Shown in pieces: positions 24,601 through 30,422 of a stretch of 32,331 nt of DNA (position 1 is the first letter of the stretch; every line of letters begins with the position of its first letter). The notes under the pieces are model-generated. The model did not search any database. It was not told the DNA's origin and was given only the letters and a program-made list of their open reading frames with translations. Source of the DNA: JBLNBU01 sp050260215 (GTDB lineage Bacteria; Pseudomonadota; Alphaproteobacteria; Rhodospirillales; Magnetospirillaceae); assembly GCA_050260215.1 (NCBI GenBank), contig JBLNBU010000195.1, positions 1-32,331 of the forward strand, written 5' to 3'. A program made the position numbers and the translations under genes.

Positions 24601-25084
24601 GGACACCATCGGCAACGTGCTGTCCCTGGCCCAGGCGGCCATGGCCGGCGGCACCACCCGGTTCTCCTCGCTGACCGGCACCTTCCATGCCGACAAGGGC
24701 GTGGTGACCAGCCGCGACATCCGCCTCGAGGCCGAGGGCGGCAACGCCACCGCCGAGACGGTCACCGACCTGCCGCGCTACACCACCGACACCCGGCTGG
24801 CGGTCCGCGTCGCCGACGGCTCGTCGCCGCCGCTGGTGCTGAAGCTGGACGGCCCCATCGACAACCCGCGCAAGATCGCCGACGCCAACGACCTGCAGCG
24901 CTGGCTGATGGACCGCGGCCTTGGCAAGGCGCTGGGCGCCAAGGGCGGCGGCCTGGTCGAGGCGCTGACCGGCCGCAAGCCCAAGGACCAGCCCGCCGAC
25001 CAGCAGCAGCAACCCGCCGATGACCAGAAGACCCAGAAGCCGTCGGGCCTGCTCAAGAACCTGCTGAAGGGGCTGGGCCGGTGA
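21668..25084 (+). CDS. AsmA-family envelope protein
   Basis: This 1138-aa protein starts with a single membrane anchor (about 4-26), followed by the AsmA N-terminal signature (PLMIDWTAIKGEVRSRIE, then GRKVEIGALRLRLLPTP near 47-63). The long periplasmic part should form a beta-taco lipid-transfer groove; the AsmA C-terminal domain lies at about 850-1080 (LTGFDLPAVNQRLQ and RFSSLTGTFHADKGVV). Known relatives (AsmA, TamB, YhdP) move phospholipids to the outer membrane. Ala/Pro-rich linkers occur near 127-150, 336-375 and 526-555, with a Gln/Lys-rich tail after 1100. Start: GGAG lies six bases before ATG 21668; the ATG at 21662 is too close to it. The gap to the preceding permease gene is 18 bases. 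Confidence 0.92.
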   Translation: MKRTLIVAAAAMAALVLLVAVAPLMIDWTAIKGEVRSRIEAATGRKVEIGALRLRLLPTPAATARHVALANLAGAQPAVMATVDSLRLKLQFLPLLSGRVVIDELVLDHPEIHLQRLPGGHGNWEFTPDTAAAPAKPAAPAAQSKPARDQGGDAALPVQRLRITEGVATYQSGDGRPVRVDGVELAMDLASANGPFASRGRLRLQGAPIGIEVFVDAFSKDHGTPAHALVSLPEADGHIEIKGMISQLSTGPTLRGALDLSLPSLARLNAGLPALPLGLTGTLSASRDELSLQDLRLAFADAHASGNIVAGLATTPVLIDAQLTAEPVDLDALLARMAPPAPSAGKTLAAPASPSQGPAVASAQPPGKSAQPPTGIAAHVELAADKVTWHGVTAAVRTEAILDDGRLTINRASARLPGDAELVVAGEIGAGPSFDGNFKAAAADLRALLRANGVEVAHVPPERLRRFALAGRIGGGGDEVRITDLDGTIDATRLRGGATVRLGARPSYGLSLAADRIDVDSYRGRTDPKAPPPAAPAAQEAPAPAAGPKSTQASPLPAVAPLAALAGFDAAVRLKVGEVLANGVSASAVDADATLSDGTLALKSLSIGDVGGGSARMAGTLAGLGSLTPSVQGAAIEAASPQPARLLRLFGAKPPAGMDQMGPASLSATLDGDWSAVVLRARLSAFGLDANAEGRLSQPLLMPHYDLQLTAHHDSAAQLVRLFAPSYRPRGTLGAFTASARVGGDKGGLELSALSAKAGTAEVTGHARVGFGARTTVAAELVAGDLDLDPFLPAERSGGLMLPLPGWRGPGGLVPGPATAMVPVAVQAGGPWSREPLDLSVLDGLEGRLELSAKSISAQGWRLDIPQAKLAASEGTATLDSLNGRLLGGTIAATARLSARGTAGQLSVAGAELKDIKLGLGALQVSRGRVDGEARWTAAGRSPWDLVSTLAGDGKLAVRDGLLTGFDLPAVNQRLQHLDTIGNVLSLAQAAMAGGTTRFSSLTGTFHADKGVVTSRDIRLEAEGGNATAETVTDLPRYTTDTRLAVRVADGSSPPLVLKLDGPIDNPRKIADANDLQRWLMDRGLGKALGAKGGGLVEALTGRKPKDQPADQQQQPADDQKTQKPSGLLKNLLKGLGR

Positions 25085-25920
25085 CCGACGCCTTGGACGA
25101 GCGGATGCGCCACATCCGCGACCGCTTCGGCCTGCACTACCACGCCTCGTACGTGGTCAACGCCGAGATGATGGCCGGTTTCGCCGGCAAGCGCGTCCTC
25201 GAGGTCGGCGGCAGCCTGCCGCGCGCGCTGGTGCTGGACGAGCTCAAGGCGACCAGTTGGCTGGGGATCGAGGAGACCTCGTACTACGACGACGCCGGCG
25301 GCATGCCGCCCCACCTGGCCGACGCGCCGCCCCTGGCGGAGCTGCCGGCGGAACTGGATGGCTGGCAGGTGGCGCGCGGCGGCGTCGAGAACCTGCCCGA
25401 AGCCTTGTGGGGCCGGTTCGACCTGGTGTTCTCCATCGCTGCCTTCGAGCACATCGGGCGGATGCCGCTGGCGCTGGACCGCATGTACCGGGCGTTGGCA
25501 CCGGGCGGCCAGCTGGTGTCGATCTTCTCGCCCATCTGGTCGGCCCATGACGGCCACCACCTGCACGGGGTCACCGACCTGAACGGCCGCACCTTCACCT
25601 TCGCCGACAGTCCGATCCCACCCTGGGGCCACCTGCTGATGACCCCGGCCGAAATGTACGGGCACCTGTGCGGGGTCACCGACCGGGACGCGGCAGCCGA
25701 GATCGTCTACCAGGTCTACAACGCGCCCTGCATCAACCGGCTGTTCACCGAGGACTACGTGGCTTTTCTGAAGACCACCCGCTTTCGCGTGCTGCGGCTG
25801 GACACCACCTACGTGCGCCCGGTGCCGCCCGAGACCCAGGCGGCGCTGGAGGCGCGCCACCCGGGATACCGGCACTTCGGCAATAACGGCCTGCTGATCC
25901 ACCTTGAAAAGGCTGAGTGA
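25081..25920 (+). CDS. SAM-dependent methyltransferase
   Basis: The 279-aa protein has a class I methyltransferase fold: motif I KRVLEVGGSLPRAL (38-51), an acidic loop WLGIEET at the end of strand 2, FDLVFSIAAFEHIGRM (about 114-129) as motif IV, and a LAPGGQLVSIFSP post-motif (about 138-150). The C-terminal half (LHGVTDLNGRTF, TPAEMYGHL, NRLFTEDYVAFL) probably holds the substrate site. The substrate is unknown; related proteins occur in glycan or lipid modification loci. It starts at a GTG whose last bases overlap the AsmA stop (GTGA), so translation is coupled. Its stop codon touches that of trpB2. Confidence 0.88.
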   Translation: MTDALDERMRHIRDRFGLHYHASYVVNAEMMAGFAGKRVLEVGGSLPRALVLDELKATSWLGIEETSYYDDAGGMPPHLADAPPLAELPAELDGWQVARGGVENLPEALWGRFDLVFSIAAFEHIGRMPLALDRMYRALAPGGQLVSIFSPIWSAHDGHHLHGVTDLNGRTFTFADSPIPPWGHLLMTPAEMYGHLCGVTDRDAAAEIVYQVYNAPCINRLFTEDYVAFLKTTRFRVLRLDTTYVRPVPPETQAALEARHPGYRHFGNNGLLIHLEKAE

Positions 25921-27282
25921 CTACTCGGCCACCTCCGGCAGGGCGGCCAGGGCGTCCTCGAGGTCGGCTTCGCGGTAGTCCAGGTCCTGCAGCTTGCCGG
26001 CGAAGTAGTCGGTATAGGCCTGCATGTCGAAATGACCGTGGCCCGACAGGTTGAACAGGATGGTGCGGGCCTTGCCCTCGGCCTTGGCGGCCAGGGCCTC
26101 GTCGATGGCGGCCTTGACCGCGTGCGAGCTTTCCGGGGCCGGCACCACGCCCTCGTTGCGGGCGAACAGCACCGCGGCGGCGAAGCATTCGGTCTGGTGG
26201 TAGGCGCGCGCCTCGACCAGGCCCAGTTCCTTGACGTGGCTGACCATGGGCGCCATGCCGTGATAGCGAAGCCCGCCCGCGTGCGAGCCCGGCGGCATGA
26301 AGGTCGAGCCCAGGGTGTGCATCTTGACCAGCGGCGTCAGGTGGCCGGTGTCGCCGAAATCGTAGGCATAGCGGCCGCGCGTCAGCGTCGGGCACGAGGC
26401 GGGCTCGACCGCGACGATGCGGATGTTGGCGCCCTTGACCTTCTCGCGGATGTAGGGGAAGGCCAGGCCGGCGAAGTTCGACCCGCCGCCGGTGCAGGCG
26501 ATGACCACGTCGGGCTGGTCGCCGGCGATCTCCATCTGGCGCATGGCTTCTTCGCCGATCACCGTCTGGTGCAGGCAGACGTGGTTGAGCACGCTGCCCA
26601 GGGCGTACTTGGTGTCGTCGCGCGAGGCGGCGACCTCGACCGCCTCGGAGATGGCGATGCCCAGCGAGCCGTTGGAGTCCGGGTCCTTGTCCAGGATGGC
26701 GCGGCCGGCGGCGGTCAGCGGCGACGGGCTGGCGATGCACTTGGCGCCGTAGGTTTCCATCAGCGCGCGGCGATAGGGCTTCTGGTTGTACGAGATCTTG
26801 ACCATGAAGACCTCGACCTCGAGCCCGAACAGCGAGCCGGCGAAGGCCATGGACGAGCCCCACTGGCCGGCGCCGGTCTCGGTGGCGATGCGCTTGACCC
26901 CTTCCTGCTTGTTGTAGAAGGCCTGCGGCACCGAGGTGTTGGGCTTGTGGCTGCCCGCCGGGCTGACGCCCTCATACTTGAAGTAGATGCGCGCCGGGGT
27001 GTCCAGCGCCTTTTCCAGGCGCCGCGCCCGGATCAGCGGCGACGGGCGCCACAGGCGATAAACCTCGCGCACCGGCTCGGGAATGTCGATCCAGCGCTCG
27101 GCCGAGACCTCCTGGGCGATTACCGCCATGGGGAAGATGGGCGCCAGGTCGTCGGGCCCGATGGGCTGGCCGGTGCCCGGATGCAGGGGCGGCGGCAGCG
27201 GCACCGGCAGGTCGGCGGCCAGGTTGTACCAGGCCTTGGGCATCTCGGATTCGGGCAGAAAGATCTTGGTGCTGTCGGTCAT
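25921..27282 (-). CDS. TrpB2-type tryptophan synthase beta chain-like enzyme
   Basis: The 453-aa PLP enzyme matches the TrpB2 branch, which is longer than TrpB1 (about 400 aa). Motifs: RPSPLIRARRLEKAL (79-93), the PLP lysine in GSHKPNTS (K113), ETGAGQWGSSMA (about 140-151) and the phosphate-binding CTGGGSNF (about 242-249). TrpB catalyses indole plus serine to tryptophan. TrpB2 proteins lack the contacts for TrpA and often act alone, as an indole salvage enzyme or on other substrates. No trpA or other trp gene is near, which fits TrpB2. ATG 27282 has GGGGGAG upstream; an ATG ten codons before has none. Confidence 0.92.
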   Translation of the reverse strand: MTDSTKIFLPESEMPKAWYNLAADLPVPLPPPLHPGTGQPIGPDDLAPIFPMAVIAQEVSAERWIDIPEPVREVYRLWRPSPLIRARRLEKALDTPARIYFKYEGVSPAGSHKPNTSVPQAFYNKQEGVKRIATETGAGQWGSSMAFAGSLFGLEVEVFMVKISYNQKPYRRALMETYGAKCIASPSPLTAAGRAILDKDPDSNGSLGIAISEAVEVAASRDDTKYALGSVLNHVCLHQTVIGEEAMRQMEIAGDQPDVVIACTGGGSNFAGLAFPYIREKVKGANIRIVAVEPASCPTLTRGRYAYDFGDTGHLTPLVKMHTLGSTFMPPGSHAGGLRYHGMAPMVSHVKELGLVEARAYHQTECFAAAVLFARNEGVVPAPESSHAVKAAIDEALAAKAEGKARTILFNLSGHGHFDMQAYTDYFAGKLQDLDYREADLEDALAALPEVAE

Positions 27283-27385
27283 GGCGCAACTCCCCCGGCT
27301 CATCGTCGGCACGCAAGAGTTCTACCTTGCAGCGCGCCCCTTGCAAAGCCCCGGTCCGCACCCGCGGACCCCCGAATTTTTCCCC

Positions 27386-27414
27386 TTGCACACCCTCGGC
27401 GTTCGCACTATAAA
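27386..27414 (+). promoter_or_regulatory. promoter of tRNA-Lys
   Basis: TTGCAC (27386-27391) and TATAAA (27409-27414) are exactly 17 bases apart, the best sigma-70-type promoter in the window. A GC-rich discriminator follows, typical of stable RNA genes under stringent control. Confidence 0.75.
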
Positions 27415-27460
27415 GCCGGCCTCCCCGGCGGCCACTTCCGCTTGAGGAGCCGCACACTGC

Positions 27461-27536
<76 letters not shown>

Positions 27537-27541
27537 AGTTC

Positions 27542-27576
27542 AAGGCCCTGAAAAGCAACGCTTTTCGGGGCCTTTT
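27542..27576 (+). terminator. intrinsic terminator of tRNA-Lys
   Basis: AAGGCCCTGAAAAGC (27542-27556) pairs with GCTTTTCGGGGCCTT (27560-27574) around AAC, a 15-bp stem with one T-G wobble and a short T run at its end. It also stands downstream of the leftward phosphatase gene. Confidence 0.92.
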
Positions 27577-27622
27577 GCTGTGTAGCGGCGGCAGCGGTTT
27601 TACGGATTTCGGAACGCCGATT

Positions 27623-29398
27623 TCACTTATCCGCCCCCTCGCTGCTACAGGTCGACCCGTTCCATCGAAGGAGCATGCAGGTCATGTCGTCGGATTGGGG
27701 AGCCCCGTTGGCGAAACCCTCGACCGCGTCAAACATTGCAGGCAGCCCGTTATCGTCGGCCAAGTCGGCAAGGACTTCCTTCATCCGATCGGTACCGAAC
27801 TCCTGGCCGGCGGGATTGAAGGCCTCCGTCACCCCGTCGGTGTAGAGAAACACCCTGTCGCCGGGGGCCAGGTCGACATGCTTTTCCGCGAAGCGCACGC
27901 CTTCGAACAGGCCCAGGGGCTTGCCACCGGTCCGCGGCAGTTCCGTGAGGTCATCAGCCGCCAAAAGGCAAGGCGGGTTGTGACCGGCATTTGCATAGCA
28001 CAAACGGCCCGTACCGGTGTCCAGCACGCCGTAGAAGACGGTCACGAACATCATGGCCTCGTTGTCGGCCGCAAGGATGGCGTTTGCCTTGGTCAGGCAG
28101 TCCCCAGGCCCTTCGGCCATGGCGGCGACGGTTCGGATGACGGTTCGCGAAATGGCCATGAACAAGGCGGCAGCCATGCCCTTGCCCGAGACGTCGGCCA
28201 TTACGACCCCCAGCCGGCCGTCGGGCAACGGGAAGTAATCGTAGAAGTCACCCCCCACGTCGCGGGCGGCCTTCATCGCTGCCTCCACGGAGTGAGAGGG
28301 GCAATCTATGCCCCCGTGCGGCAGAACGGCCTGCTGCAGGGTACTGGCAGCCGCAAGGTCCTGGCGTATCACCTGAAGCTGGGCACGATCCCGCTGGGCC
28401 TGGCGGAACGCCTCGACCGTGCCGGCCAGCCTTCCGATCTCATCCCGGCTGTTGGCGGGAGGAACCTTGACCGAGGTATCACCCGCTGATAACGCCCGAA
28501 GGACGTGGATGATCGCGTCAAGCGGACGGAACGACGTCCTGAAATACCAGTACAGGTAAGCCAGGAAGAGAGAAAGCGCGCAGGTCAGACCGATGTAGGT
28601 CAGCAGATCGATGAGACGACGCCGGCCTTCGAAGGCCGTTTTGTCGCGCGCGGCCAGCAGCCAAACCGATCCTTGCGGCTGAATGGACCGCAACTCGACG
28701 CGGTCGATGCCGAATATGCGCCCTTTCCGGTCCGTAAGGTCAAAAAGTTCGGCCTTCCCGGAGGAAAGCTCAGGCGCTTCGACAGTCCAGCGTGCCCGGG
28801 CCACCACGCCATCCGCCGCAACCAGCGCGGCTTGGGCATCCACGGCTTTTGAAAAGTCGTCCAGAACCTGGCTGGCCGGCGCAGAGAAGGTAAGCACTCC
28901 TATCGGCCCGCTTCGTCCGCTCAGCGGAAAGACGACCGCCAGCCGGTAATCCGACTTCGTCGTCTGCACCAGGCCGCGCAAGGGCGACGAGGCGGTCAAT
29001 ACCCGGCGAACCAGTCCCTTCGAGAGCACCTCCGTCGTTCCCTCGGCGGGATACAGCAGGTCGCCGTCGGGCGTCGCCACCTCGATGGAGACGTTGAGAT
29101 AGGCGGCTTGGAAGATGGATTGAAGGGCCGTTATGACCTCATCGATCTGCTTGCGATTTCGCGTTGCCACCCCATGGGCAAAGGCGTCCTCACGCCCAAG
29201 CAGGGTGGCGAAGCCGTCGAGCAGGCGGGTCGCGCTCAGTTCCGTTCCATTCCAAGCATTTTGGTCGCCTGCGACAACCGCGCTTCGGAAGTCGCCATCA
29301 AGCCGGCCTTCGACCAAGGCTCCGCGCCCGATGAGCGCGGCGGCCAACATGCCCATGCTGAGTGACACCATAAGGGCGATACGGGACCTCAGCAGCAT
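27623..29398 (-). CDS. membrane HAMP-SpoIIE (PP2C) serine phosphatase
   Basis: The 591-aa protein has a membrane helix at 6-26, an extracytoplasmic sensor region (about 30-260), a second helix (263-285), a HAMP linker (about 287-342, ending DEIGRLAGTVEAFR) and a SpoIIE-type PP2C domain (about 365-580). The metal aspartates are in place: DVGGDFYDY (380-388), MADVSGKG (400-407), YTDGVTEA (near 537-544) and SDDMTCM near the end. Such enzymes dephosphorylate a STAS-domain anti-sigma antagonist to free a sigma factor or another partner; none is seen in this window. It is the last gene of a three-gene leftward operon, 16 bases after the binding-protein gene, and so is probably tuned by the same signal. 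Confidence 0.92.
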   Translation of the reverse strand: MLLRSRIALMVSLSMGMLAAALIGRGALVEGRLDGDFRSAVVAGDQNAWNGTELSATRLLDGFATLLGREDAFAHGVATRNRKQIDEVITALQSIFQAAYLNVSIEVATPDGDLLYPAEGTTEVLSKGLVRRVLTASSPLRGLVQTTKSDYRLAVVFPLSGRSGPIGVLTFSAPASQVLDDFSKAVDAQAALVAADGVVARARWTVEAPELSSGKAELFDLTDRKGRIFGIDRVELRSIQPQGSVWLLAARDKTAFEGRRRLIDLLTYIGLTCALSLFLAYLYWYFRTSFRPLDAIIHVLRALSAGDTSVKVPPANSRDEIGRLAGTVEAFRQAQRDRAQLQVIRQDLAAASTLQQAVLPHGGIDCPSHSVEAAMKAARDVGGDFYDYFPLPDGRLGVVMADVSGKGMAAALFMAISRTVIRTVAAMAEGPGDCLTKANAILAADNEAMMFVTVFYGVLDTGTGRLCYANAGHNPPCLLAADDLTELPRTGGKPLGLFEGVRFAEKHVDLAPGDRVFLYTDGVTEAFNPAGQEFGTDRMKEVLADLADDNGLPAMFDAVEGFANGAPQSDDMTCMLLRWNGSTCSSEGADK

Positions 29399-29414
29399 CC
29401 GTCCTCCCGGCGCC

Positions 29415-30422
29415 TCAAAGCATCAACTCCGCATAGTCCATCACCGCCAGCGGCGGATACAAATCGAGCTCGCGTGCCACCTTCATGTTCACCACATAGG
29501 AGAACCGGCTCAACCTCTCCACGGGAATGCGCCCGGGCGGCAATGTCTCGCGCAGAACTTGCAGCACCTTGTGTGCGGTCATCCGGCCGGCCGCGTCGTA
29601 GTGGCCGACGAGGCCGCACAGGGCGGTGCCGTTGCGTAACGGCACTTCGGTGGCGGCGAAGGTGGGAAGGCGCAGACGCCTGGCTTCGTCGGTGATGATC
29701 GCTGCGTTGGCGGCGATGACGCTTTCTGTGCTCAGGTAGAGAAACTGCGGCTCGTGCCGGGCAATCTCGCCCAGAGTCTGCGGAAGTGCAGCCAAATTCG
29801 GACGCCCGTCGGTCAGAGGAAACGCCGTCGCCTGCAGTTCTATGGCCTGGCGGGAACAAAGCTCGTGCAGTTCCCTGACCGTCATCGCCGAGAGGGTGGT
29901 GGCGGGGCTGTAGAGACAGGCAATCCTGGTCACCGGACGGTAGGCCAGCAGGGCCTTCAGCTGCACCGCCAGGGGGGGGACGTGACTGACCCCCGTCACG
30001 TTGCGGCCCGACGGCCCCATCGATGGAACGATCCCCGATTCCACCGGTGCGGTCACAGCGGTGAAGACCACCGGAATGTCGGTTATGTGCCGTCCAGGAT
30101 CGACAGCATCATAAGGGCCGACGACGGCGCGGGTAACTTCGGTGCCCCAGGTATAGATGAGGTCGGGCCGGGTCCGGCGCGCCTCCTCGATGAAGTCTGC
30201 GACGCGCGAGATGTCCATCTTGGCGTCACGCATGATCAAGTCGAAATCCACGCCCTCGGCCCGCAAATGGGCGCGGAACCCGCTTTCGGCATTGGTCTCG
30301 CCGCGCCACAGGAGCATGAGGATCCGCTTCCGCTCTCCGGACCGTGCTCGCTGGACCGGTAGCCCGCCGGCAGCCATGCCCCCCATCAGTGCCAGGACTG
30401 AACGCCGCGACAAGGTCGTCAT
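29415..30422 (-). CDS. Tat-type exported TrpX-like (pfam04392) substrate-binding protein
   Basis: The 335-aa protein resembles ABC-type binding proteins of the TrpX/pfam04392 group. A twin-arginine-like signal is visible (LSRRSVLALMGGMAAGG, 4-20). Then come RILMLLWRG, RPDLIYTWGTEVTRAVVG, IPVVFTAVTAPVESGIVPS and NVTGVSHVPPLAVQLKALLA, the two-lobe periplasmic binding fold. Close relatives bind aromatic amino acids or other small ligands, but the ligand here is unknown. No ABC permease or ATPase gene is next to it; instead it is flanked by a HAMP-MFS fusion (4-base ATGA overlap) and a HAMP-phosphatase. It may present its ligand to these sensors. GGGAGG ahead of ATG 30422 decides the start. Confidence 0.88.
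   Translation of the reverse strand: MTTLSRRSVLALMGGMAAGGLPVQRARSGERKRILMLLWRGETNAESGFRAHLRAEGVDFDLIMRDAKMDISRVADFIEEARRTRPDLIYTWGTEVTRAVVGPYDAVDPGRHITDIPVVFTAVTAPVESGIVPSMGPSGRNVTGVSHVPPLAVQLKALLAYRPVTRIACLYSPATTLSAMTVRELHELCSRQAIELQATAFPLTDGRPNLAALPQTLGEIARHEPQFLYLSTESVIAANAAIITDEARRLRLPTFAATEVPLRNGTALCGLVGHYDAAGRMTAHKVLQVLRETLPPGRIPVERLSRFSYVVNMKVARELDLYPPLAVMDYAELML

Noticed and set aside
20345..25012. A 1555-codon open frame on the minus strand
   Set aside because: It lies opposite the permease and AsmA genes and its translation is rich in Gly, Gln, His, Arg and Val without domains, the usual shadow of GC-rich coding DNA. Only its last ~44 codons, outside those genes, were kept as a weak candidate.
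29415..30422. A complete ABC transporter system
   Set aside because: Only the binding protein is present within the window; neighbours are an MFS fusion and a phosphatase, with no Walker motifs or ABC permease.
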